Assembly (NCBI RefSeq): GCF_021369635.1
Contig: NZ_JAJNBZ010000003.1
Span: 310,168-374,167, forward strand
DNA length: 64,000 nt
Origin: Paenibacillus profundus
GTDB taxonomy: Bacteria > Bacillota > Bacilli > Paenibacillales > Paenibacillaceae
Reading direction: 5' to 3'
Made by a program: the position numbers and the translations under genes. The notes below the pieces were generated by a model. That model ran no database searches and was not told the DNA's origin. It saw only the letters and a program-made list of their open reading frames with translations. Below are positions 1 to 7,425 of this stretch, one piece after another (the stretch's first letter is position 1; each line of letters starts with the position of its first letter).

Positions 1-538
1 GACGGGAAGGCATTGAATCGGTAACGACAGCCTGGACGGCCAGCCCTTCATCCAACGCCAAGACAGCGCCGAAGCCGCCCAATGAATGTCCAATCACTCC
101 GATGCGCTCGCCGTCCACATCCGGACGCTTCCGCACGTAGCGCACCGCAGCCAGCAAATCGTCCCGGAACAATAATGCGGATGGCGCCTTCACCGATCCG
201 CTCTCTCCGTGACTGGTTACATCATACATGAGCACATTAAAGCCCGCATCTGTGAGCGGATAAGCATAACGAAGCACACGCGCACGATTGGAGCCCCAAC
301 CATGTGCAACAATGATAACCGGGGCCTTTTTGACTGGCGTATTCCCTTTTCCCCAGATGAACCAGCCTTGAAGCGTAGCGCAGCCTTCAAACGTTACCCG
401 ATCAAAGGGACGCTCGGGCTCGGTGCTCACCGGAATTTGCCGTGGGGACTGACTCTTTACCGCCAACGCCCAAGCTCCACCCGCTGCGCTGCTGACGAGA
501 GCCAGGGCACCCACACCATATGTCCAAAGCATAGCCAC
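1..538 (-). CDS. alpha/beta hydrolase (C-terminus cut by window edge)
   Basis: The reading frame on the minus strand runs off the left edge, leaving about 179 codons. A hydrophobic N-terminus (LWTYGVGALALVSSAAGG) suggests a signal peptide or anchor. It is followed by HGWGSNR, typical of the oxyanion-hole strand, and by GHSLGG, the nucleophile elbow with its serine. This fits an alpha/beta hydrolase of the dienelactone hydrolase or acyl-peptidase type; the catalytic Asp and His would lie outside the window. The GTG at 538 is preferred because GAGAGG lies 8 bases upstream; an ATG at 532 is also possible. The substrate cannot be named. Confidence 0.8.
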   Translation of the reverse strand, partial: MAMLWTYGVGALALVSSAAGGAWALAVKSQSPRQIPVSTEPERPFDRVTFEGCATLQGWFIWGKGNTPVKKAPVIIVAHGWGSNRARVLRYAYPLTDAGFNVLMYDVTSHGESGSVKAPSALLFRDDLLAAVRYVRKRPDVDGERIGVIGHSLGGFGAVLALDEGLAVQAVVTDSMPSR

Positions 539-660
539 TAATATCGCCTCTCTTTTATGATTGCCTCACGTTCATTGTCTATCTATTATACTTCACTCGC
601 AGCAGCGTTATCCGAAGCTCCCAGGCGCAAAATTTCTATGGTCAGATAAACGTATAGCAA

Positions 661-1365
661 TTACCCGTTCTCCAGCGCTTTTTCCTGCACGGTTAGAACA
701 AAGCGTTGGGCGTGCTGCGCCAGCTGCTCGAACTGTCCTTCTTGAATATAGTCGGTACGCACCAGCTTGGAGCCCAGGCCGAAGGCAGAAGCACCCGCCT
801 TCAAGTAATCCGCAACGTTGTTCATGTCCACTCCGCCCGTGGCAATGATAGGAATGTGCTGCAGCGGACCGCGGATTTCCCGAATATAATCCGGACCAAG
901 CGTTCCGATCGGGAACAGCTTGATCGCCTTCGCCCCAGCTTTCCAGGCACGAACGATTTCCGTCGGTGTAAGCACACCAGGCCACACATCCACACCGCGC
1001 TCAGCCGCAAAGGAGATGACCTCCTCGTCCAAATTCGGAGAAATGAAAAACTGTGCTCCGCATGCGAACGCCTCTCGGGCTTCATCAAGATCCGTTACTG
1101 TTCCCGCGCCGATATATGCCCTACCGTCGAACCGTTCCCGCCAGCGGTGGATGATCTTCGCAGCGCCTTCCGTATTCATGGTCACTTCCATGAAGCGGAC
1201 GCCGCCTGTCACCAGCGCCTCACCGGCAAGATCGGCCGCCTCTCCGGTAAAGCCGCGAAAAATAGCTATGATGCGTGTCTGCAGCATCTGCTCCGTTATG
1301 GAGATACCGGCTGCCGTTATCGAGTTATCGATTTTCATCGTTGCTTTATCGGCTTCCGTCATCAT
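661..1365 (-). CDS. eda: 2-dehydro-3-deoxy-phosphogluconate (KDPG) aldolase
   Basis: Class I aldolase of the KDPG/KHG family, which cleaves 2-keto-3-deoxy-6-phosphogluconate to pyruvate and glyceraldehyde 3-phosphate in the cytosol. Visible family signatures are IIAIFRG near the N-terminus, YIGAGTVTD, FFISPNLD, and the Schiff-base lysine in AIKLFPIG, followed by IIATGGVD for phosphate binding. The protein is 234 aa, slightly longer than the usual 205-215. The start is placed at ATG 1365 because GGGGG sits 8 bases before it; the frame is open 34 codons further upstream without a ribosome site. It lies 46 bases downstream of the ROK kinase and is probably co-transcribed, suggesting a sugar-acid or Entner-Doudoroff branch. 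Confidence 0.9.
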   Translation of the reverse strand: MMTEADKATMKIDNSITAAGISITEQMLQTRIIAIFRGFTGEAADLAGEALVTGGVRFMEVTMNTEGAAKIIHRWRERFDGRAYIGAGTVTDLDEAREAFACGAQFFISPNLDEEVISFAAERGVDVWPGVLTPTEIVRAWKAGAKAIKLFPIGTLGPDYIREIRGPLQHIPIIATGGVDMNNVADYLKAGASAFGLGSKLVRTDYIQEGQFEQLAQHAQRFVLTVQEKALENG

Positions 1366-1411
1366 CTGCCATTCCCCCTTTCTTGTTCTCCGGACGTATT
1401 CAACAGCTCGC

Positions 1412-2398
1412 TTACATTGCGCCTCCGGCAGCTGCATGACGCAACTTTTCCGCCCGATTCTTCGCAAAAGCCGCGCTGCCGATCACTCCGCCATCATCAA
1501 TCAACTCCCCTGGACGGATCGTCAACCGCTCCAAATAACCGTAATAGACCGAGCGCTGCAGCGTATCGCGCACCGATGTGAACAGTCGTTCTCCAGCCAG
1601 TGCCCCGCCGCCTCCGATGACGATAACGTCCGGACTGAGGAGCGAGATGGAGTACGCCAAACCTTTGCCAAGCACTTGGCCAGTATAGGTCAAAATGTCG
1701 ACAGCGAGCGCATCGCCTTCGTCATAAGCTTGCGAGACATGAGCGGCGCTCAGTTCCCCGCGCTCGTATGACTCACGCAGAATGCTGTCTCGGCCCGCTT
1801 CCAGCGCTTGCTTCGCTTGGCGCACGATGCCCGTGGCGGAGACGACCGACTCCAAGCAGCCCGTAAGTCCACAGCCGCATGGTGTCGTTTCGCCGTCAAT
1901 CGCTACATGTCCCAATTCGCCCGCCATGAAACCGCTGCCGTAATACAATTCACCGTTCACCACGGTAGCAGCTGCCAGCCCCGTTCCGATGGTCACACCG
2001 TGCACGACACCCGCTCCACGTCCTGCTCCGCTCATCGCTTCGCCATATACATACATGCGCACATCATTATCTATAAAAACAGGTACGCCAACCTTGACAC
2101 TCAACCGTCCGGCAACGTCCACGTCATGCCACTTCAAATTGGATGCAAAGATGCTGACACCGCGCTCCGGATCAATAAATCCCGGAATGCCGGCTCCGAC
2201 AGCAAGCAAGTGGCTGCGATCCAGCCCCGTTTTCGCGAACAGCTCATCAATCATATCGGCCATCTTATCCAAAACGTGATCAACGCCGAGGGCTGCTTCC
2301 GTCGGCCGCTTCACCTTATCCACCATCTCGTAACGCTCGTTCACGAGGCCGCACACGATGTTCGTTCCACCTAGATCGATTCCTATCATATATTGCAT
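1412..2398 (-). CDS. ROK-family sugar kinase
   Basis: A 328-aa ROK protein without an N-terminal helix-turn-helix, hence a kinase rather than a repressor. It has the phosphate-1 loop IGIDLGGTNIV at residues 5-15, the sugar-binding GAGIPGFID and FIDNDVR, the ROK signature GELGHVAID, and the zinc-binding CGCGLTGCLE segment. ROK kinases phosphorylate glucose, fructose, N-acetylmannosamine and similar sugars. Pairing with a KDPG aldolase suggests it feeds that pathway, perhaps as a glucokinase or 2-keto-3-deoxygluconate kinase, but the substrate is inference. It is the first gene of the pair. Confidence 0.88.
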   Translation of the reverse strand: MQYMIGIDLGGTNIVCGLVNERYEMVDKVKRPTEAALGVDHVLDKMADMIDELFAKTGLDRSHLLAVGAGIPGFIDPERGVSIFASNLKWHDVDVAGRLSVKVGVPVFIDNDVRMYVYGEAMSGAGRGAGVVHGVTIGTGLAAATVVNGELYYGSGFMAGELGHVAIDGETTPCGCGLTGCLESVVSATGIVRQAKQALEAGRDSILRESYERGELSAAHVSQAYDEGDALAVDILTYTGQVLGKGLAYSISLLSPDVIVIGGGGALAGERLFTSVRDTLQRSVYYGYLERLTIRPGELIDDGGVIGSAAFAKNRAEKLRHAAAGGAM

Positions 2399-2889
2399 GA
2401 CTTCTCCACCTTGCCTTCCTTATAGCTGTGATTTATCCGTATTATATCACGGAGCAGTCAACTTTTTGATTGAAAAAATCATAATCCAATTGTTGTGAAT
2501 ATACAACGTATTCATCGTACATTCGAGCTTTTCTGGATGTCAATGACTGCTTCTCACTTCAAGCGTTCGCCATAATTTCGCCTTAAATTTGCCTCAAACT
2601 TGGAAACAATATTAAAGACGAACTTGGTACAAATCGCTATAATAGTACTGTGATGTATGTCACACGCGCCACGCGCGATAAATCACAGCCAATTACAGCA
2701 GCAGAGCAGCCAGCCAGTTCTAAGCTGCCGTGAATCATTGTGCAGACTTAAATGCTCTCGATTCCCTACAGTATATTAGGTACTTTGCTTCCGGAGCGAG
2801 TCTGCTAACGCGGCTTGCCGGTCAACCGTTATTCAAGAGACCCCGGTTCAAGTATTATTTTAATTCGGATTGTAAGAGGTGAATGACCC
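2399..2889. other. 491-bp intergenic region with an unassigned leader
   Basis: No convincing coding sequence is present. A TATAAT at 2638-2643 could be the -10 element of a rightward promoter, giving a roughly 240-nt untranslated leader before the small membrane protein at 2890. The leader holds GC-rich inverted segments (for example around 2663-2680 and 2790-2830). I could not match it to a known riboswitch class. Confidence 0.4.
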
Positions 2890-3099
2890 ATGACGTATGT
2901 AGACATTAGCAATATAAGCCCGCAATTGTTCGTAACGGTGCTTTTTTTCCTGCTTATCGTATGCCCGCTTCTCAGTCTCGGTGTAGTTCGTTTCTTCCAA
3001 CAGCGTGTGAAGGCCGGAATTACTTATATCGCTTCCGCGGTCGTATCTTACGTCGTCTTTCTCATCGTTGCGGACTTTGTGGCCAAGACCTGGAGCTGA
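2890..3099 (+). CDS. small two-helix membrane protein, unknown function
   Basis: A 69-aa product with two hydrophobic segments, about residues 12-33 (LFVTVLFFLLIVCPLLSLGV) and 43-62 (ITYIASAVVSYVVFLIVADF), separated by a short basic loop (RFFQQRVK). AGAGGTG about 8 bases before the ATG is a good ribosome site, and a strong hairpin terminator follows directly, so it appears to be a real monocistronic gene. No family is recognised. Confidence 0.65.
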   Translation: MTYVDISNISPQLFVTVLFFLLIVCPLLSLGVVRFFQQRVKAGITYIASAVVSYVVFLIVADFVAKTWS

Positions 3100-3129
3100 C
3101 TCTTTCTTCGAAGGAGTCGGCTTTTTTTC
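3094..3129 (+). terminator. intrinsic terminator after the small membrane gene
   Basis: A stem of about 12 base pairs with a TTCG loop (AGCTGACTC...GAGTCGGCT) is followed by seven Ts. Confidence 0.85.
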
Positions 3130-3186
3130 TCGTGCCTCAAGAGGCTCCCGGTCCCGTATTCCTGACATTCCATCTTCACAATGCAC

Positions 3187-3741
3187 CTACACGTCCGCTT
3201 CCCGTCTCATGACGAAATAACGAAACAATGCGTCTTCAAAGCGGTATTCTGTCAACCCTACTGTCGCGAAGCCGAATGACTCGTAAAAATGAACCGCCTT
3301 CGCATTGCTTTCCAGTACAGCAAGCCAGACGGCAGAAGGGACAGCTTGTTCCATTCGTGCCAGGCAGACGTTCATAAGCTCACGCCCGATACCGTGACGC
3401 TGGAAATCAGCTTGCACATAAATTTTTTGCAGTTGCATCGGATGCGGCGTATCGACGGATTCATGGCCTGAACCGTCCTTCAGCTTCATGTAGCCGGCAG
3501 GCTTCCCATCCCAATAGGCCACATAGAAGTGATTGTGCGGCTTCTGCAAGCTCACAGCCAGCTTCCCCGGGGCGAACGTCGCTTCCACATATTTTGCGAG
3601 CGTATCAGGTTGGAACAGTTCCCCGAACGTTTCTCGAAACGTCGCTGCTCCGATCTCCGCCAGCAATTCGGCGCATTCCTCACCCACATGTACAATCTCG
3701 ATCACGTTATCACATTGATTTTCCGTCTTCAGTCGATCCAT
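3187..3741 (-). CDS. GNAT N-acetyltransferase, PaiA-like
   Basis: A 184-aa GNAT-fold acetyltransferase. The acetyl-CoA loop is seen in IYVQADFQRHGIGRELM (Q/R-x-x-G-x-G type), followed by the conserved VWLAVLESNAKAVHFYESFGF block. An early motif, ATFRETFGE, and the overall order resemble Bacillus PaiA, a spermidine/spermine N-acetyltransferase, so a polyamine or small-amine substrate is plausible but unproven. ATG 3741 was chosen because AAAGGGAGA precedes it; an ATG nine codons upstream has no ribosome site. It stands alone on the minus strand. Confidence 0.85.
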   Translation of the reverse strand: MDRLKTENQCDNVIEIVHVGEECAELLAEIGAATFRETFGELFQPDTLAKYVEATFAPGKLAVSLQKPHNHFYVAYWDGKPAGYMKLKDGSGHESVDTPHPMQLQKIYVQADFQRHGIGRELMNVCLARMEQAVPSAVWLAVLESNAKAVHFYESFGFATVGLTEYRFEDALFRYFVMRREADV

Positions 3742-3939
3742 ATAATTCTCCCTTTCTCTATAAAGCATAATGTTGATATTTGCGTAATGCGAACTAATGT
3801 TCTATTATGTAAACATTACTCCCTATTCTGTGAAGTTGCAACTATGAATTTTGCAACGAATATCTGTTTGCATAAGATTAAAATACTGTATTCGGACAAG
3901 CACCCGCGTGTACCCAAAAAAATGAATGTGCCGAAATCA

Positions 3940-3967
3940 TTGACTTATTGTTAAAAGGTGCTATAAC
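3940..3967 (+). promoter_or_regulatory. promoter of the mgtE leader
   Basis: TTGACT at 3940-3945 and TATAAC at 3962-3967 are separated by 16 bases, a sigma-A type promoter. Transcription would start near 3974, about 23 bases before the M-box. Confidence 0.6.
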
Positions 3968-3996
3968 TATATAGAGTCATGAACATAATTTCATAT

Positions 3997-4160
3997 TCCT
4001 CGTTAGGTGAGGCTCCTATGTGGAGATATGCTGCTGCCCAAAAATGTCGAGAGACGCCAATGGGTCAACAGAAACCATCGACTTAAGGTGGTTTTTAACG
4101 TAGCTGGATGTCGCGTGCGTCATTCCTATGCCACATAGTGCTAAAACTCAACGAATAGAG
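3997..4160 (+). promoter_or_regulatory. M-box (ykoK) magnesium riboswitch
   Basis: The conserved M-box blocks are present in order: CGTTAGGTGAGGCTCCTA, then GCTGCTGCCCAAAAATGTCG, AGACGCCAATGGGTCAACAG, AAGGTGGTTTTTAA and GCTGGATGTC, ending in AACGAATAGAG, which can pair with the start. M-boxes bind Mg2+ and, when bound, allow a downstream terminator to form. Here the terminator is at 4217-4247 and the controlled gene is mgtE, the usual partner. Confidence 0.95.
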
Positions 4161-4216
4161 GGCAATGGCACTTGTATTTGCTATATTTTTTAGCATGTAA
4201 ATTTGCTGCGTATACC

Positions 4217-4247
4217 AAACATCCTCTTCGTTGCGGATGTTTTTTTC
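4217..4247 (+). terminator. M-box expression-platform terminator
   Basis: AAACATCC pairs with GGATGTTT across a 10-base loop, followed by a T-run. It sits at the expected place for magnesium-dependent attenuation. Confidence 0.85.
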
Positions 4248-4268
4248 TATTTCAGGAGGTGATGAGAG

Positions 4269-4358
4269 ATGGATGGTTCCCCCAGTCCCGAACCGCATAG
4301 CAAGCACAACAGCACATTCATAATTATATTTGGAGAACGTCCGTCTCTTATCATCTAA
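4269..4358 (+). CDS. small proline-rich leader ORF in the mgtE 5' region
   Basis: A 29-codon frame beginning MDGSPSPEPHSKH and ending TAA at 4358. AGGAGG lies 9 bases before its ATG. Three Pro codons fall at positions 5, 7 and 9. It sits after the M-box terminator and 33 bases before mgtE, so it is on the transcript only when the riboswitch permits readthrough. Its last third overlaps the 5' arm of a hairpin (4339-4371) that competes with a second hairpin covering the mgtE ribosome site. The peptide resembles nothing I know by sequence; its position and early prolines recall the MgtL leader peptide of Salmonella mgtA. Expression is not proven. Confidence 0.5.
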   Translation: MDGSPSPEPHSKHNSTFIIIFGERPSLII

Positions 4359-4387
4359 CGAAGAGATGGACCATGAAGGAGGTCCAT
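4339..4387 (+). promoter_or_regulatory. two mutually exclusive hairpins ahead of mgtE
   Basis: GTCCGTCTCTT (4339-4349) can pair with AAGAGATGGAC (4361-4371), 11 pairs including one G-T. ATGGACC (4366-4372) can instead pair with GGTCCAT (4381-4387), 7 pairs; this second hairpin holds the mgtE Shine-Dalgarno AAGGAGG (4376-4382) in its loop and 3' arm. The two share 4366-4371 and cannot coexist. The 5' arm of the first overlaps the end of the leader ORF. Confidence 0.55.
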
Positions 4388-4391
4388 TACT

Positions 4392-5384
4392 ATGGTATTA
4401 GCACCTGTTGTCATTGGAAATTACAAAGAGGATTCGGCTGGCAAGCTGATGAAAACTCAGTTCCTTGCCATTCATGAAACATTTACGGTTGAAGAAGCCA
4501 TTGCTTATTACCGCAAGCATGGAAAAAACATGACGAATATTTATTATATTTATATTACGGACCACAAAGGATTGTTGAAAGGCGTCATCTCCGTAAGAGA
4601 ATTATTAACTGCCGAAGATCATACTCGTGTTCAGGATATTATGATTAAGCAAGTGGTGTCGGTTACAGCCGACGTCGATCAGGAAGCGGTCGCTAAAATA
4701 TTTGAGGAAAAAGATCTGGTGTCGATTCCAGTGCTGCACCAGTCGCAGCTGGTCGGCCTCATCGATGTCGATGATATTCTAGATGTCGTGCGGAAGGAAG
4801 CGACGGAAGATTTTCATAAGATGGCGCCAGTTACGTCCTTTGCGCAAAACTTGAAAACAGCAAGTATTTACACACTCTACAAAAAACGCATCCCTTGGCT
4901 CATTATTCTCGTCTTCATGAATATATTCTCAGGAGCGGGTATCGCCTCTTTTGAAGATTTAATTGCCACGAACGTGGCCCTGGTCTTCTTCCTGCCTCTG
5001 CTCATAGACAGTGGCGGTAATGCGGGTTCTCAAGCATCCACGCTCATGATCCGGTCCATGGCTGTGGGGGACATTAAGCTAAGAGATTGGTTCAAGCTGT
5101 TCACGAAGGAAGTATCGATCGCGTTCTTCCTCGGCATCACGATGGCGTTGGCCGTTGCAAGCATCGGGTGGTTCCGCGGCGGAATCGATATTGCCGTTAT
5201 CGTTGCGCTAACGATGGCAGTTATTGTTATGGTCGGCAGCTTAATCGGGATGTCGCTCCCGTTCATTTTCAGCAAATTGAAGCTTGATCCTGCAACAGCG
5301 AGCGCACCGCTCATTACGTCCATTGCCGATATTTGCGGCGTCTTGATTTACTTTTCCATCGCATCTGCGTACTTAAATCTGTAA
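4392..5384 (+). CDS. mgtE: magnesium transporter MgtE, short form without N domain
   Basis: A Mg2+ channel of the MgtE family acting in the cell membrane. The 330-aa protein starts at the segment that normally links the N domain to the CBS pair (YKEDSAGKLM), then carries two CBS domains (about residues 20-140) and a five-helix membrane domain from residue 168. The pore signature LIDSGGNAGSQAS and the last-helix acidic residue in SIADICG are present. Usual family members have about 450 aa; the roughly 120-residue N domain that senses Mg2+ with the CBS pair is absent, and the upstream sequence is clearly leader RNA, so this is not a mis-set start. AGGAGG precedes ATG 4392. It is controlled by the M-box upstream. 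Confidence 0.93.
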   Translation: MVLAPVVIGNYKEDSAGKLMKTQFLAIHETFTVEEAIAYYRKHGKNMTNIYYIYITDHKGLLKGVISVRELLTAEDHTRVQDIMIKQVVSVTADVDQEAVAKIFEEKDLVSIPVLHQSQLVGLIDVDDILDVVRKEATEDFHKMAPVTSFAQNLKTASIYTLYKKRIPWLIILVFMNIFSGAGIASFEDLIATNVALVFFLPLLIDSGGNAGSQASTLMIRSMAVGDIKLRDWFKLFTKEVSIAFFLGITMALAVASIGWFRGGIDIAVIVALTMAVIVMVGSLIGMSLPFIFSKLKLDPATASAPLITSIADICGVLIYFSIASAYLNL

Positions 5385-5445
5385 AGAGCAAGGTTGCGTT
5401 AACCCGCTTGCCGTTGGACTGCATACCTACATTTTCCCAATAAAA

Positions 5446-5470
5446 AAAGAGGGCGCTTGGGCCCTCTTTT
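5446..5470. terminator. bidirectional terminator between mgtE and ykyA-like gene
   Basis: AAAGAGGGC and GCCCTCTTT form a 9-bp stem, with Ts on both sides: seven in the minus direction, four in the plus direction. It serves both convergent genes. Confidence 0.85.
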
Positions 5471-5492
5471 ACTCTATCTTGATTCTGTTATA

Positions 5493-6191
5493 CTATCCTT
5501 CTTGCTGCTCTGCGTTATCGTCCTGATTGCCTTCCGTCTTGGTCACCTGGAGGCCAGCTCCCTTATAAAAATCGGACTTCAACGTGTTAAATTGGGTCGT
5601 ATAGTCATTGAACTGTGTCTTTAATTCCTCCACTTGCCGGTATACTTCATTCCGTTCGGAAATCCCTGTCGTAATCGACTTCAGCTTCGTATTTTGCGAC
5701 TTCAATTCGTCATAGATGAATTGCTCGCGTTCCAGCCATTGACCATACTTCTCATGCAATGCCTTGAACGTGTCATATCGCTTCACATAAGCGGTGTATG
5801 CCTGTTCCGCCTGCTTCTTCAACTCTTCATCCTTCAGCTTAGCGATGGCCTTATCCAATTCTCCCATCTGGCTGCGCGCATCATCAAGGTGAACCTTCAC
5901 TTGCTCAATCGCCTGTTTGCGTTCTTCCAACGCTTTGTTCGTATTATCAATCAACGTTTGCACGTTGCGATTGTCTGTTTTCCCTTGATCTAAAATATTG
6001 ATATATTGCTTCTCGTCCTTATCTTCCAACGTCTTCAACGTTTCCAAGGCGGCCGTAACGTTCACTTCTGCCGAAGAAGCCTTCTCGAACGCTTCGAATA
6101 TCTTCGTCGTCGGCGCAGCGCCGCATCCGGTCAATCCTACTACTACAGACAACAATGCCGCGATAGCGGTAAATTTCTTCCAGCTTGCCAA
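5493..6191 (-). CDS. YkyA-type cell-wall-binding lipoprotein
   Basis: A 232-aa lipoprotein with a signal peptide ending at the lipobox VGLTGC (Cys23). The rest is strongly charged and predicted coiled coil (for example residues 80-130 and 150-215), rich in K, E and Q, as in the putative cell-wall-binding lipoprotein YkyA of Bacillus. It would be anchored on the outer face of the membrane. It lies 24 bases after the polysaccharide deacetylase and is probably its operon partner, pointing to an envelope role. The acidic C-terminus (DDNAEQQEG) is low complexity. Confidence 0.8.
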   Translation of the reverse strand: MASWKKFTAIAALLSVVVGLTGCGAAPTTKIFEAFEKASSAEVNVTAALETLKTLEDKDEKQYINILDQGKTDNRNVQTLIDNTNKALEERKQAIEQVKVHLDDARSQMGELDKAIAKLKDEELKKQAEQAYTAYVKRYDTFKALHEKYGQWLEREQFIYDELKSQNTKLKSITTGISERNEVYRQVEELKTQFNDYTTQFNTLKSDFYKGAGLQVTKTEGNQDDNAEQQEG

Positions 6192-6215
6192 TCTCTTAAC
6201 CTCCCAGTCCGGATG

Positions 6216-7106
6216 CTATAATCGCTTATCGTGATGGAAATTGCATACGAAATGCGCATTCGGGTCATACACTTCAAATTCATAGCCCTTGCTCTGAATA
6301 TATTCAATAATGGAAGGCAAAGCTTCCAATGTCTGCTGACGATCGTGAAGAAGAATAACTTCCACATCTGCCGTTAACGTTCCTTTGATCTGCTCGAGAA
6401 TCCGGTTCGGCTGTCCGATAAACTTCCAGTCAAGCGAATCGAGCGTCCAATCCCACATCTTAAAGCCCGCATCCGCAATATCCTTGCGGAACGACTCGCC
6501 GATTTGCGGCGCGCTGCCGTATGGTGCCCGAATTAGCGTCGGCTTGAATCCGGTCAGATTCTCCACGATACCCTGCGCTTCCTGGAACTCCTTGATGAAA
6601 TTCCCTGAACCGCCGCTTTTATAGAGCTTGTTGAAGTCGTGCGTCATGCTATGTAGCCCAGGATAATGGCCCTCTTCTACCATTCGCTTGACGGCATCCG
6701 GATAAGTGTTCATATTATCGCCCAACATGAAATAAGTCGCTTTAATATCGTGTTGCTTCAATAAGTCCATCATATCGTTAGAGTATTTACTCGGTCCGTC
6801 ATCGAACGTCAAATAGGCAACTTTGCGAGTCATGCCATTAAACTCTTTCGGTATCTCTTTCTCTTTCGCCGCCGAGGCGAACGTGGCTACTTCCGTCACG
6901 ATCAGATCGCTGCCAGAGGCCGATACCGTGCCTAGCAAGCTCTTCCCTGCGGCATATATGCCTATGCCGATTGCCACAAATAACAAAAACAGAATCGTAC
7001 GTCCTATAAATTTCTTACGACTTCTCCGGCGACGTTTGCCGACCGTCACCCTTCCTCTATCCACCATTCTACATATCCACTTCCTTCTAGCGACTTCGTT
7101 CGACAT
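6216..7106 (-). CDS. membrane-anchored polysaccharide deacetylase (NodB domain)
   Basis: A 296-aa protein with a very basic cytosolic N-terminus (GKRRRRSRKK), one membrane segment (about residues 34-58) and an extracellular NodB deacetylase domain. The catalytic motifs are in order: TFDDGPS (base Asp and metal Asp), HSMTHD (two metal His), RAPYG, WDWTLDS and LLHD. Enzymes of this type remove acetyl groups from peptidoglycan GlcNAc or MurNAc. It leads the operon with the YkyA-like lipoprotein. Which sugar is deacetylated cannot be decided. Confidence 0.9.
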   Translation of the reverse strand: MSNEVARRKWICRMVDRGRVTVGKRRRRSRKKFIGRTILFLLFVAIGIGIYAAGKSLLGTVSASGSDLIVTEVATFASAAKEKEIPKEFNGMTRKVAYLTFDDGPSKYSNDMMDLLKQHDIKATYFMLGDNMNTYPDAVKRMVEEGHYPGLHSMTHDFNKLYKSGGSGNFIKEFQEAQGIVENLTGFKPTLIRAPYGSAPQIGESFRKDIADAGFKMWDWTLDSLDWKFIGQPNRILEQIKGTLTADVEVILLHDRQQTLEALPSIIEYIQSKGYEFEVYDPNAHFVCNFHHDKRL

Positions 7107-7425
7107 TACTATAATATAAATCTACCATTTTGGCATTACAGAAACGTTACAAGATAAGAAGTTTTGTCAAAAATTTAGATACAATGTTGTTACCATTTTA
7201 GGGAGCGGCTGTAATGGCGCTTACAAATGAGAAAAATGACCTTTGTTCGCTCTAACTGCATTTGTGCACTGTTTCTGCCTTCTTCCGATATATGGCCGTT
7301 GAGCTGTAAAAATGCATACACTTTACTTACAAAAACGGCAAAAAAACCGACGCTGATTAAAAACCAGCGTCGGCTCTAACATCCGCACCACGGGGTGTGG
7401 ATGACTTCATGATGGATGTATAGTC
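7107..7425. other. 319-bp intergenic region
   Basis: AT-rich control region upstream of the deacetylase gene, with TTGACA on the minus strand near 7165 but no clear paired -10 element. It then contains the terminator at 7334-7376. No coding sequence is seen. Confidence 0.4.
7334..7376 (-). terminator. terminator of the 2-hydroxyacid dehydrogenase gene
   Basis: CCGACGCTG and CAGCGTCGG form a perfect 9-bp stem, followed in the minus direction by seven Ts. Confidence 0.9.

Noticed and set aside
706-1771. Long plus-strand frames opposite the aldolase and kinase genes
   Set aside because: Antisense shadows; the minus-strand products have clear family motifs and ribosome sites.
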